Part shown: positions 1-12,855 of the stretch, in pieces
Layout: every line of letters starts with the position of its first letter
How positions within the stretch are numbered: the stretch's first letter is position 1
Origin: Apteryx mantelli
Lineage: Eukaryota > Chordata > Aves > Apterygiformes > Apterygidae
Direction of reading: 5' to 3'
Assembly: GCF_036417845.1 (NCBI RefSeq)
Contig: NC_089983.1
Location: forward strand, 18,753,207-18,817,206
DNA: 64,000 bases
Notes under the pieces: generated by a model
Told to the model about the DNA's origin: nothing
Seen by the model: only the letters and a program-made list of their open reading frames with translations
The model's database searches: none
Translations under genes and position numbers: made by a program

Positions 1-1059
1 ATTTTCTCCAAAGAGTTCATTAATTACTGGAATTTGGTTTAAAAAACAAACATAAATAAAATTTTTTATATTAAGCAGGGGGACAAAAATTCCTCTGGAT
101 TGTTCAATTTTCAGTTCTATTATCTATTCACACCATAATTTCATTAAGTCCAGTCAAGCTAGACTTTCAGTACAGAGAGAACACTGAAATCTTAGTGTAT
201 AAGAAAATTATTTTGTATTACAAATATGTTAAGCTTCTTTTGTAATTCATAAAGAAATAAAAGAGCATCAGTCCAATTGTTTTATTTTTATATAAGTCAT
301 CTTTAGTATATGCAGAGATTGACCTCCACCTGATACAATCTGAGGGTTATGTCTGGCATCTTGAATTCCAGTGGGAGCTGGTTCTTAAAAATGCCACCCA
401 GCCATGCCAGAATAACCCCCCTAGCCATCTACTCCAGTGGCTGAAATTGATGGCAAGAAAAATCTTAATTGCCTTATTTCAAGTTTGGAAATTGGTCCTC
501 TTGAATCCCTGAGATGACTAAATAATTAAGGACCAAGTAATATCAATGACAATAGTGAAAAAAAGTGGCAGCCAAGTCTCTGTGAGGACACTGGTAGAAG
601 ACTCCAGATGACGGTTAACTGGTAGACCCTTTGCTGGGCAGGTGACTGCAAGCCTAGAATATAGTTCTTGCTGTGCTGGTTGATTTCCTCTGATGAAGAC
701 TTTTGTGTCAACAAAGTCTTTCACCTATTGGCTTGCTTCTGTCTCCTGGACTTCAGTGGTGAGAGATTAAAGCCAATACACATTTACTGTCAATGTTTTG
801 TCTTACTCCTTCTACAGCAGTATTTCACATCATGCTGGGTTCTCTGATTTTTCCTGCACTGCTGGTAAAGAGAGGGAGCTTTTCGGGCAAGTTACATTAC
901 AGGTTCTCTCCTTGCATTGTTTTTCTTTTGAACATCTTCTTCCTCATTTCATGTTTAGACTGGATGTTTCATAAAGTGTTGAAATATCATTAGACATATT
1001 AAAACAAAACTATAGAAAACAACCTACTTATCTCACAATACTGATGAAACTAGTAATAT

Positions 1060-1260
1060 TTTATACTTATGTAGGACCTCCCATTGGATAAAATTCAGGT
1101 ATGTTATCAATGGTACATTAATCCGACCTCCTGAAATGATTGTAAGTTAATGGATATCATACTTGGTTAACAGATGAGGAGAAATTAAGGCAATAAGAAA
1201 AGTGAGTACTTTCTCAGTTTGGGACTTGCTAGACTTGGGAGTAAAATCTAGATTTCCCCA
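1060..1260 (-). mobile_element. MIR-type SINE remnant, strongly diverged
   Basis: ACATTAATCCGACCTCCTG, then GGTTAACAGATGAGGAGAAA, TTAAGGCAA and GGACTTGCTAGACTTGGGAG resemble inverted MIR. Edges are approximate. Confidence 0.45.
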
Positions 1261-2274
1261 ATTGTACCGCAATGTCTGCTATTTCTTTCCAAAGGAAGTA
1301 AATATCAAACTAATGAAATAATTTCACCACTGTCATAAGTAGGAATGGTATTTCATTCCCTGATGCAAGTATTTTATTGTGATATCTTCAAAGCATTTTA
1401 CAGGTCTGGGTAAAGTCAATCTACCTCTCCCTCCCACATGGTCTCATGCACACACAGTGTGCCTGAGTACTTATTGGCACATATGTGTGTCCATGGAAAG
1501 TCTTCCATTTTGTCCAGCTTGTTTACTTCCTGTAGGATCATTAGGAGGCACATAAGCCTCTCATTATCTACACATCCATTTAGTCATCAGTCTCTCCTGA
1601 GCTGAGCTTCAGTTGCTGTGATACAGAACTAAGAGATAGGAATGCCACAGTAACAGGGTTCAATAATCCCCCAAATAAGTTAGATCCTGAGCATCATCAA
1701 ATGTCAAGTAAAAGAAGACAAATAATACACACATTGTGAGTATATTTGTTCAGCTTTTCCATATTCAAGCTCATTTTTATATCATGATTCAGTAAGAATT
1801 CTGCAAACATTCATTTATGCCAAGCTTTAACTAGATGTTACTTTCAAAAGCTTGTTGTTGCCTTTCTGTTTTTAAAAGCTGGACCTGTGTTAGAACTATA
1901 ATGAAACTTTTCAACACATTCATGCTATTTTAAGAAAAATCCTCACGAAATATGTCAGCCTAGCTAACAACATGAAATAATGGTCAATCCAGCATAACAA
2001 AGAGAAATAATAGTAATACATGTTCCTTACTCTGTGCTTTTCATCTGTGGTTCCCTTGCAATTCAGTCCAAGTGAGGGCCATTTGTCCCTTCTGCATTGC
2101 TCCCGGAGCACAGTGTGACCATAACTAAGACTTGGAAAACCATAATTCAGTCTGCGCTTTCTCTTCAGTGCACAAGAAGCTTTTTCTTTCATCTCTTTGC
2201 TGCTCCTCATCCTGCCCATCTGCAATGCACAGGGAATACCAAGCAACACAAAGAACATGTTACTAGGATCATGG

Positions 2275-2430
2275 ATTTTGTTTATACCTCACAGCAACCC
2301 TGCACAAAGGTCCTTCATGTTTTTATGAAGGCAAGTATCACTACCCCCACCTTTCCCAATGGGGCGAAAGCACAGGCAGACGATGGCCCCAAAGTCAGTG
2401 GGACTGTGGCACAGCGAGGCCAGCACACAG
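2275..2430 (-). mobile_element. MIR-type SINE remnant, strongly diverged
   Basis: CCTCACAGCAACCCTGCAC, then GGCAAGTATCACTACCCCC, CAATGGGGCGAAAGCACAGG and GTGGCACAGC follow the inverted MIR order. Identity is clearly lower than for the copy near 8.1 kb. Confidence 0.5.
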
Positions 2431-4019
2431 GAGTCTTGGCTCTTAGCCCAGCTCCATGATAATTGCACCCAGTGCTCCTCTCTTCAGCCCTCTCTCTGCA
2501 CAGCCGCTCACACTGATGCTCACCCACAGGAAGCCCCACTAAATTCACAGTGCCAGGATCCACACCAACAACTCCCCCCTGGGTTCTCCTAAACCTGCCG
2601 CCTGGGAGAACTCCTTCTGGTGATGGCTTTTATGTCAGCCTGCAGAATCGCAAACTCATGACTCTTCTCTGCTGTTTATTTTTCTAAAATGCATCTGTGC
2701 CAACATGACAAGGTTTCTCTTCCAGCCAGATAAGAAGGAATGGTTTTTCTTATCACAGTTTGTTCACTTTCCAGGAGTTTGGAACTGTCACATTTACATA
2801 TATGTATCCCTGTAAATACTGATGTATTTCTGAACAGGAGTTTCAGTAAATCCTGAAGAAGGTAAAAGAAAATATCATGGAAAGCTTGTTCTCCTTTCCC
2901 TGTTGAATTGGCCATTCTGGGTTCTCTCGCTTTATAAAACCTTTATCTTCCACCTCTGCAATCAGGGCGTTTCTGACATTAATTTGTATAGTGCAGGATC
3001 CAGCCTGAAATTCAATATCCTCTATTCTTACAACTAGTCTGTGAGAAAAGTGGGTGTTCACAACAGCTAACTTCAGCCTGGTGAGGCTAGTCTGCTCCAC
3101 TGCTTTCTATACAGTCAGTGGATGGGGCAGGCTGATCCAGAAGCTGATTTAGAGCAGCAGCAGAATTTATCCACTGAATCGCCTTCTGGAAGAAGTTCTT
3201 TCTCTTCACTGGCTATAGCAGGGCCTCACTATGCCAAAGTTTTGTGAACATCCCATTGAGTCACTGAGCGCTAAGCTGGATATTGTGTCTGTTCTGAACT
3301 GAATCTAATGGTCACTGCCCACATAACACAAATCTCAACTTTGCAGCTCTCCTTAATTAGCAGGTAGCAGGGAGACATGTAATTAGCAGTAAGTGTTGTC
3401 TCTTTTCAGCCAAATGATGCACCAGGGAAGGATGCAGACAGCTCACATCAAGCTTATGTCACACAAACCACTCCGTTCTGTCATCGTATTTACGCAAATT
3501 CTTTTCTTGGGAGTACTTATCAGGAACAGATTGCCAAACACCTGAACGGAGAAGTATAAGACACTCAGAACATCAGTTTGATAGCTGCCCTCTGATTTCA
3601 TAGGGTTGATTTTGCACAGAGAAATCTGGTGTGTAAATCAGAGACCGAGTTAAAGGCTTTATAAATAGCCCTGGGCTCTCTATCAAACATCACTCCCCTG
3701 ATCCCACTGGCACCAGGTGTAACCATGGTAGGAACCCCATTGCTAGAGGTGTGTCAAACAACTGCAACTGTCAGTGGCTGCTTGTATGAAACACTTGTTT
3801 TCTTTAAATTGGAGACCTAACATTGTGAAATGTTAATTTGCACCAAAAGCATGAGAAAAGATGTGACAAAGCCATTTCAGGCCTGTGTGAGTTTCATCGA
3901 ACTGCTTCCATTGGTCAAATGGAATAAAACCAGTTTTGGTTTTGGTTCAGCTTGACATTATGTGTAGCTACCTGAGTTGCCAGAGTGCCTCAGAGGAATT
4001 ACAGTTTAATTATTTCATG

Positions 4020-5010
4020 CCCCCATCCTCCTGCCTGGGCCACGCTCCCTCACTCGGCTTTTCATCCCATGACAGAAGCATTGGCTTCTCTCAGGCTCAG
4101 CAGCCGCAGGGCCTCCTGTGATTTCCGCGGCCGGGATGCAGCACGGGAGACGTAGCCCTGCTTGAAGTCTGGGCCATGGAGCAGAACCAGTAGTACAGGG
4201 CACCAAACCGCCGTTCCCACGGGGCACTGCCACTGCTCGGGCAGGGGCACCTCTCTGACAGGCTCACCTGGGAAACACAGCTTCAGCACTTCAAAGTCAC
4301 AACCTTTCTTAAAGAGGAAAATTACTATGCTATATCTTTGCTGTGTCTTTGTCCCTGTTCTGAGGAAAATAAGTGTCAAAGTATTGGAGTTCTCCATGGG
4401 ACAAAATGTGTAGTTTTCAACTCTCCTATCGCAGGCTGTGGCCGTTCGGCACTGCCCAGAGGAGGCCAGCAAGCTGCGAACATTCGGATGGGGACACCTG
4501 GGCTGTATTCGCCCTGCCAGCAGTGAAAGGGAAGAGCACAGGCAATGACTGGGCAAGTGGGGTAAAAACAAAACCTCCAAAAGCAGTCTGACATAAATTG
4601 TCAGAATACTACCAGTGAAGCTTCCCCAGGCTCCATCATCAAGAAGGACTAACCTGGTAATTTTGCATGCATGTTGCCAGCTTGTGCGCAGCATCGCGGT
4701 CCCCTGGGGCCTGACTCCCCCCTTCTACACACACCTGCGCTATGTGGCACGACGCACAACTGAAGCCAGCCCCCAACAGGTTAAACCTGCTTACTCATTT
4801 GAAGGAACAGCCACTAAACACTAAGGCAGTTTCCAAGACCAATAATTAAACCAGCCTGGACATCCAGAGGGCAGTTCTCCTGCAAGGAGCAGAGCTCCCC
4901 CCGCGCGGCCGTGGCTGACAGCTCTCGCCCCGCGGCTGTGCTGCATCCTGCAGTTGCCCTGGCTGCGAGCACACTCGCGGGATGCGCACCTCAGTGCTCG
5001 TTAGGCGCCA
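4020..5010. other. Non-coding stretch with two small GC-rich patches
   Basis: Within the AT-rich left arm, 4,020-4,260 and 4,880-5,010 are GC-rich with some CG (for example CCCCGCGCGGCCGTGG). A 210-codon minus-strand open frame spans part of it (4,062-4,694), but it has no recognisable domain and is cut by composition changes. I do not call it. Confidence 0.3.
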
Positions 5011-7439
5011 ACAACCATTTCCCAGGTGAATCAGACTCTGCAATTACAGGCACACAACTGTTAAACCATCACTCTATGAAAATTAGCAATGGTCACAATT
5101 ACACGAAACTCAAAAAGCCAGAAGAGCACTTCTTTGTCTTCTGTATGTGTTGGCCTTTCAGCTTAAAGCTTTCTCTCGACTTCCAAAACCTGCCAATAAG
5201 CAGTGTCTGCTATGGGGAGATATCAGATAAACAGACATCCTTTGACTCTGCGTTTGACAAAGGAGCCTTCCTCCCTTTCCACTCCTGCTACATTAATTCC
5301 TTTAATATTTACCCCACACACAGTGTTTATTCTGCAGTCAGATAGGCAAATTCATCTGCTGTGCCTGTGCTGGTGACCCCCTTTACTCGCCAGCAGTGAA
5401 TGTAAACTCCAATGTGACCTTCTGGGTCTATAAAGCCTGTTGCCTTGGATCCCACTCCGCTGTTTTAGTTTTTTAGGATTCCATAGATGCCAAAAGTAAT
5501 CTCAGTTTACATTAAATACAGGCAGGTTGGAGACACTCCACTGAAGCCAAGAGCACTATTTGCATGAATAGGGTCTACTCACAGAAAAAGGATTACTGGT
5601 ACAAATAGGGATTAAAAGACTGAAGCCGCCAGTCCGTAATTCTCTTTTTGCAAAGTCAAGCCTTGAAAACACAAATTGGTCACTGGAGCTGAAAGACTCC
5701 CAGGCTGATGTTGCCTGGAGATCACAGCCCCACCTACATTCCCCCAAGGTTAGTGTTGGGGGCTTTTGAAGTTTCTCCAGTTTTGGAGGACACCCAAGAC
5801 TAAGGGACTGGGTGCTGCGAAAAGCACAAAAGCTGCTAAAAATGTTTTCATACTCTAACATTGAAAAAATGGCTTTGCAAAGCTCAACAGTCAGTTTGGG
5901 CTCTGGCTCCCAGCAGAGTGGTCTAATAGGAAGTGAGGGAGTGACAGGTAGTGAATGAATCACCCACATCTGTGGCCGTTTTAGGGCTGTCACAACATGT
6001 GCCTGAACACATCCTGCACCAAGACAGAGCACACAGTATCTGCCTGGCACATGCATATTATATGGCACATGAGGGGCACAACGTTTGACAAGATCAGTAA
6101 TGGGTTTGGGTGACCAGATGTGTTAATTTGATTTTTAAGACATGCACAGCACAGGGGGAGCCCCTTGGATGTTGAGTCATATCACACACCTGTGACTTTG
6201 GGCAAATGACTCAGCTACGGCCTGGGATCCTGCCCTGCCTTCCACTTGTTAGCCATGGCACAGAGAAAAGGGCTAATGCCAAGACTGCAGCCCGAGAGGG
6301 AGAAACAGGAGAAATTCTGTGTCCCACCTGAAAACATGGAACACAGCTGCATCCATAATGCTTTGTCCCCAAATCCCTGAAACTGAAATCCTTCCCCAAC
6401 ACCTGGGACAGAGATGTTGAGTATGGGACTCTGCCAGGAAATACAATGCCGGCAGCAGGGAATGCCAGGGCTCCTCTCCAACCTCCGGAGTCCAAAGCGC
6501 AGCCCCAAGTACACAGTGTTGTGTTCACAGTGTTGTGGCTGAGGAGTGGGGATAAACACGCACAGATCTGACACTGACTCACCAGGTCTGCCGCTCACCT
6601 TCTCAAGGCAAACAAACAAATTGGCTTTGCCAGGCTTCATACACCTGAAACCTGCTCTGCCAATGTCTTGCAGCCCTTCATCATACAACGTTAACCAGGA
6701 GAAAACAGCAGAAAGCCATGCACTTTAAAAGCTTTTGCAAATTGCCTTTAAAGCATCTATTGTGTGTGTACCCAGCTGCACAGACACTGAAATGGATAGT
6801 CATGTAAGCACGCTGTCTTCCCCCCTTTCCTCTCAAATAGTGTGGAGACGCACACTAATAAACTCCCTGAATGATTACTTTAGTCACAACTGCCACCATA
6901 GCTGATGCTATGTGTGAGGCTGAAAGACGCTTGTGTGACCTGGTCTCTCTTGTGTTCTTTCCTGCTTTCAAATAGAACAAAATCTACTTTATACAACACA
7001 CCCAACAACAGTGAATGCAGCAGCCTTCAGGGAAGGCTCCAACTCTGTCACAAGCTCTGCAGTGGTGGACGTACGGCACTGACAGAGAGAGACCTCTTTG
7101 CAAGACGGGGCCTAACTCTGGTTAGGACTTCCTTGTGCATGTTGCCGTGGTGCCAGTTTCTCTCTCACCATACATACACAACTCACACGTTCTAAGGATG
7201 ATGATAGCAGTCCGGTAAAAATTGCTGTGCTAAGAAGAGCAGTAATCTCTGAAGGGTGGTCAGGAGCAATGAAGGGAATGTCAACAGCAGAGACAAAGCA
7301 GATAGCCTTTTCCTAGCAGACTGCAGTAGCAGCAGCATTTCAAACCCACACATATTTGCAGGCCAATATTTCAGTGCCTTCAAGTTGCTATGGACAACCA
7401 AAGATTACTAAACTGTCATACAGAACTGTACCCTATGAT

Positions 7440-7545
7440 ATTATGCGAAATAATAACACTTGGCATTTTTATAACCCAGATCTTTATGTCAGAAGGTAAG
7501 AAATACTGTCATCACTTTACAACTGAAGAAACTGAAGGTGATTAT
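7440..7545 (-). mobile_element. MIR or L2-like remnant
   Basis: AATAATAACACTTGGCATTT, TATGTCAGAAGGTAAG and CATCACTTTACAACTGAAG, then AAACTGAAGG match the middle of inverted MIR. A short fragment. Confidence 0.4.
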
Positions 7546-7710
7546 GATTATTTTTTTACATAAAACCAATCCCTCACATAGCTCCCACCCATTTAAGTGC
7601 TATAGTACCTGAAAACACCTCCTCAGATGTACAGCCACGTCAGATAACCCACACAACATCTGGGGATGAAGAAAGGGCAAATTATGTGGAAGTGAGTCAC
7701 TGAAATGAGA

Positions 7711-7745
7711 AGAACAGGCTCTAGGAATAAGAACAGGCTCTAGAA
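7711..7745 (+). repeat. Two-copy tandem repeat, 19-bp period
   Basis: AAGAACAGGCTCTAG occurs twice, 19 bases apart, in non-coding DNA. Confidence 0.7.
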
Positions 7746-8084
7746 AATTGCAGGGGGATTACTGGGAAGCAAGGACCCTGGAAAAGATTCCTCAGGCATA
7801 TAATCCAAACTGCAGCTAAACTGCAAGTTTATTTACAGACAAGCCTGCTGACTGCACACATGGTGAGCGGCATTTCCAAGGACACACAGCAACGTCTGCA
7901 GACGAAGCCAGGTACCGAAGGCAGACTGGTGAGTACAGAGCCATAAAACATCCTGACGTGGCGCATGCAGTATGCAGCGCAACCTTACAGCATGTCTTCC
8001 TAGTTGTCAGCATTTAGCTGATCATCAGAAAACTGAATATCTAAAAAACTTGGCCCCGAGTTCATTCTTTTGATCTATCTCATA

Positions 8085-8285
8085 AACATTAACACAGGAT
8101 TATTAACACTGTATTACCCCCTGGTGCCATTCGGATGTAGGGGGTACTGTTATCTCCATTTCAGAGAGGGGAAAACGAGGTGAAGCAAAATTAAGTGACT
8201 TGCCCAACATCATGCAGGAGGTCTGTGGCAGAGCTGTGACAGACCTAAGTCTCCAGAGTCTGCTGATTGCACACTAATTTCTATC
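8085..8285 (-). mobile_element. MIR-type SINE remnant
   Basis: The best MIR match in the window. It shows, in inverted MIR order, GGTACTGTTATCTCCATTTC, a GGGGAAAACGAGG block, TTAAGTGACTTGCCCAA, a GGCAGAGCTG block and CTCCAGAGTCTGCTG. Length and order agree with most of the element. Confidence 0.75.
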
Positions 8286-8344
8286 AGTACTGAGAAACAA
8301 CTATGAAATTTAGTATTTTTACTCCCATTTTAAGCTGGTGAAAA

Positions 8345-8373
8345 TGTACAAGCTTGTACAACTTGTACAAGCT
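8345..8373. repeat. Overlapping palindromes (16-bp perfect palindrome plus 10-bp arms)
   Basis: TGTACAAGCTTGTACA (8,345-8,360) is a perfect palindrome. AGCTTGTACA (8,351-8,360) also pairs with TGTACAAGCT (8,364-8,373) across a 3-base loop. Confidence 0.85.
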
Positions 8374-11300
8374 GCAGGGTTATGGAAACTCACCTTGTTG
8401 CCTTAAACATAGAAATACACTTTAATCTGCTCTAAAATGAAAACCATGATATAAAATGATGCAGAATAGCTAATAAAATTACAACCTCTGAACCATTCTT
8501 TGGCTTAGCACAGAGGTAACATTCAGGAAAAAGATCTAGGAGTAGATTTTACTTATTCTCTTCTATCTACAGTCAGTGCATGTCTTCCTCTTTTTCAGCA
8601 GATCTTTAAAGAGCCATCTAATTTATCTTCCTAACAACACAGACACAGAGAGCACAGCCCTATGATTAATGAAGTTTTATACCTGAGGAGTTGGTTACAC
8701 TGCAGCAGACAATGAGAAATTTGATTACCACCAATATGGTATTGACACAAATGTCAATGATGTAAGGCAAACAGTATCTTTTTGAATCAAGAATCCTTTT
8801 CATCATTATTATTTTTGTTTGCCTGTTCCATTTTAATAAGCTGTTGCACTGTGTATTACCAAAATATTCCCAGCTAAAACTATCTAGGGACAATTTACTC
8901 CTATGTAACACTTCAGTAAGTAGGAGGCACCTTTAACAAAAAGGTGTTCTGTGTTCACATAGCCCTATTATCATTTAAAAACACAACACTCAAACCAAAA
9001 ACTCTGGTCAGCTGATGCATTTACCTCAGTGATAACAAATCAGTTTTTATCAAAGTCAAATACAGTGGGTAGAGGAAATAATGACTTTTTGCCTCTGGAG
9101 ACTTGCACTGATCAAATAATTCAAATCTTGACTAGTCAAAAATTAAATTAAGCTTGGTGATCTTGTCACATGACCAAACTGAGGGAATTTGCTCTGTGGA
9201 TGGGAACCTTTTCCCCTGAAGGGCTCACAGAGCATGGGAGGGAGGTTTCAGTGGGCCAAGCTTTGTGCTCCCCTAGCTGGCCCCTTCGGGTTCAGGAGAT
9301 GAACCTCAGCAAGGCAAAGGTGTAACAGCAGGGCTATGCCACTGATCTGTCTGCTGGGAGCAGTTGCTCAGGTCTGGGCTGAAGGGCTTTGCGCCTGTGA
9401 CTTCGTGTCCCTTTCCTGGTTCTTGACCTTCTTGGCCAGGTTGCTGATTTGTGCCTTTGGCGCCTGACTCGTGCCTTGCTGCCTGGTTCTCTCCCCACAC
9501 CCACCCCTTCTTCTCTGTTACAGAGGTCTGGACATCTCCCAGGACATATGCCCATTTCAGCTGTTTTCCCCATTTGCCCTTTCATGAGTGAATTGCATTT
9601 TGACACCTCCTGGCCATGCCCCTTGTCTCTCTGGGTTCTGGCAACCATCACCTGCAACACCTAGTTCTCACCCAACTTTCAGCTTGACATGCAGACATGG
9701 GTTTATGAAGAAACTGTGTTGAGCCACCAAATTACACTCACCAAGACATGATTAAATTTCCATATCTTAAAGGAGGAATTACCTCAGATTCTGACGATAA
9801 AATTTACCACATATTTCAGTAAGGAATCCAATAGGCAAGACTTGAGAAGAAGCTGTTTTTAGAGGTTAGGAAGAAAGTTCTTAGTGGCGTCCATGAAACC
9901 ATTAAAATCCTTAAACTCAGCAGGGAGGCTGCATAAGAAATTATAACAAGCCTTAAAGGTGTTCATATTTTTATACAAAAAAGAGAATTGAGTGGATGGA
10001 CAAGAACAGGAAGCAGGTGAGAGACGAACATTGGGGTCAAATGGCAAGGTTCACGCATTGATTTGAACTTTATACCTGTCATTCAGGAAAAGAAAACACA
10101 CGCCCAGACAAAGCAAACAGAACACAACATCTCTGGGAAAAATCTGAAGTGGAAATTAGCAAAACCAAGAAAGAGCTTTACGAGCTGTAAGTTAATAAAG
10201 TAAGACAAATAATACTTTTTGTTAATATATTAAAAGCAGAAAGGCTGCAAAAGCTTTTGTAAATAGCCTGCTCATGGAGGAGTAGAGAATGGAGCAAAGT
10301 ATGAGGTATAAAAGTCCTGCAAGGGAGCTAAAGAATATCCTTATATCTGTCCCACTGCAGGATGTGATAGGGAGGCATCTGCATCAGACCTGTTCCTTGG
10401 GGCTGTCAGAATGAGCGACTATTAAGACTGAGGTGTGAAAAGAGGACACACAAGAACAAACTGACAAACAAAGCAACATAAGCCGCAGGACAGGATGGCT
10501 TTCGGTGAAATGTTATTTCTTCTGCTGTTACTAGTTTGCTTGCTATTATGTCTGGAAATTGGGAATGCCTTAGGAGAAAATAAAACATGCCAGTAAGAGA
10601 AAGCTAACCTCTTCAAAAAAATGAGTGAATCACTCATGCTGAGGATGTCAACTTGGTTAAAACAACAGTCCTCCTTTCTTCTTCAGATGTTGTGGCCTCT
10701 GACTTGCTTCATCTAATGAACGTGTTAGAGCTTCTAGTCAACAGTAACTTAGATGACCATTTCTTTCTCCTTCAAGACCTAGATATTCTCACAACCTGGT
10801 ATTAGCTCAGATTATTATTTACTGATGACAGCATTTTTAAAAGCCAAAATGAAGTAACTGTGTCACTAACAAGAACAGTTTGATACTTTCTAGCAGAACC
10901 AAAAGAATAAAAGTGACGTGTCTATCTCAGAAAATGTGTGGCCAGATTTTGGAGTTCCAGACCACTGAGCCCTAAGCAAGAAATTTGACAGCAAAATCTG
11001 GAAAATTGTTTACTTGAATCCAAGCCTAGAGAAGGAGAGGAATTTCAGAGGCATGTAACAGCACAAGAGGAAAGGGTATCTGTAACAGCAGATGGAAATC
11101 TTGTTTGCAGTTGTATTAATGGATTCAGATATACTATGAGGATTATTTTTAATTTACACACATTGCTATGCCTTCAAATTAAAGACATGCAAAATATGAA
11201 AATAAATAAGGCAATGCATGAAGATGTTAATTCCAAAGAACCAGGTCTCCACACAATTTCCCAGTTAAAGTAGCCACAAAGGTCTCTCACTTCCCAGCAA

Positions 11301-12711
11301 CGCAGACTGGATCTTCCTTTGTAGTGGCTTGAAATGAAATCCTGTATAGTCTATATACTGGCATTTCCCCAAGTAATAGGTAGCTCATGAGAGAAGCGTA
11401 TGACTGCTGCCGGTGAACAATGAGGCAAGCAATTAACTAAAGAGCAATAGTTAAACAGTATATTTGATCAGACTGCACTAATCCAAGCAGGCTAGAAATA
11501 TCCTCCTGTCATCACTGCAGACACTGAGGCTGTGACAGAAAGTTTTCTGAGTGCTTGCAGATGACAACCCCACACACAGTGACATGTGTATGCAGGATTA
11601 CTGATCGCCATGAGCTAGTGAGAGGCGAGGACACAGCTATCATCATAAACAACTAACTCATCTGTGTATCTTTGAAGGGGTCAGATAATATAACTGTCAT
11701 AACCTATGACCCCCAGTCATAATGACTAGCCTCAGGGACTAGTCAAAGCTCAAAAAATAGGCATTGTCGATAGAGTTATCAAAATGAGTCCAGGCCTGTA
11801 CCTTAAAGTGAGATGGTCAGGCAGAGACAGGAAGACAAGAGCTCCCACAGATTAGCTGAAGTGAGTTTATGAGCATGAGTTCATAAAGTTTCATCATCCC
11901 AAAACGTTTCCCAGATGACAACAATTATATGCAGCATATGGAGTTTTTCCTGAGCTTCTTATTCCAAGGCAAGAGTCTAATGCTAAACAGGAAATTGCTG
12001 TGTTCAAAATGAGCATCAGAGACTTAGGCTTCCAGTTCTTGGAGCTGATCAGAAAAGCACTGGCTTTCCTGGAAGTGAGCAGCATTGCTATGCTGAGTAC
12101 TGTCTTTCAGCATTACAATGTCACTATGGGCTTGACACTTCATAGATTTCAACAGTGTCTTAACTATGTCTCCAGTAAGAACTGTCAATGACTGCATACA
12201 GCTACCATGGCAGTATCAACAGGGTGGTGTCAACATAAGCATAGATTTATTTTCCAAGAAACAGCAAATGTAAAGCAATATGTATTTTTATCTGTAGGCT
12301 TGATATCTACAATAATTCACTGTAGTTATTCACAGTAATGTTGGCTATAATTCAGAGAATTTTCAAACTTGGGAGAGAGTCAATTTTACAAATAAAGAAT
12401 ACATCCCAATAGACTAGCTAGAAAAATGCTTATTTTGAGCCTGCCCAGGTGTTCTCCAGCCATGCAAAGTCAGAGGCCATCTCTGCTTTTAACTACCTCC
12501 TAAGTATTACATTATTATATTCTGATACCCACAACATTAAAAGGAAGAAGACAAATATCAGTATCCAAATGGTTGGTCATTAGCACATTCTATTAAAGAA
12601 CTAGAGGCATAAGCTACAATTACACCAGCGAATATAAAAATCCTACAGAAATGCCATTCATTTTAGGCTTCAGGCTATAAAACAGGCAACAGCTGTGACT
12701 AAGACAAACAT

Positions 12712-12855
12712 TCCCTTCTCCATCATTGGAGATTTTAAAAACAAGTTAGACAAACACCTGCCTGGTTAAGGTAAATCCAGTCATGCCCTGGGGCAGAGGG
12801 GTAGCCTAGATGACTTTGAAAAGGCCACTCATGCCCTGTTTTCTACAATCATACA
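12712..12855 (+). mobile_element. CR1 LINE 3' end, truncated and old
   Basis: Contains the hallmark order of the CR1 3' end as I recall it: CATTGGAGATTTTAAAAAC, then AAGTTAGACAAACACCTG, then TAGCCTAGATGACTTTG, ending in a degenerate TTCTA..ATCATAC tail. Only the last 150 bases or so are present and no reverse transcriptase remains. The pattern is nearer to turtle/crocodilian or ancient avian CR1 than to young chicken subfamilies. Confidence 0.75.

Larger units (their letters stand above)
1..4019. other. Non-coding, AT-rich; MIR remnants only
   Basis: No coding frame longer than about 120 codons and no protein family recognised. Contents are the two diverged MIR pieces listed separately. May be intergenic or part of a large intron. 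Confidence 0.6.
5011..12711. other. Non-coding DNA
   Basis: Open frames are short and not recognised (the longest is 170 codons, minus strand, 5,556-6,068, with no domain). Contains the MIR copies at 7.44 and 8.09 kb, the palindrome cluster at 8.35 kb and the small tandem repeat at 7.71 kb. A weak MIR-like word (GTGACTTTGGGCAAATGACT) occurs near 6,190. Confidence 0.6.

Noticed and set aside
5556-6068. 170-codon minus-strand open frame
   Set aside because: No family signature, no good splice or start context; length is within chance for this composition.
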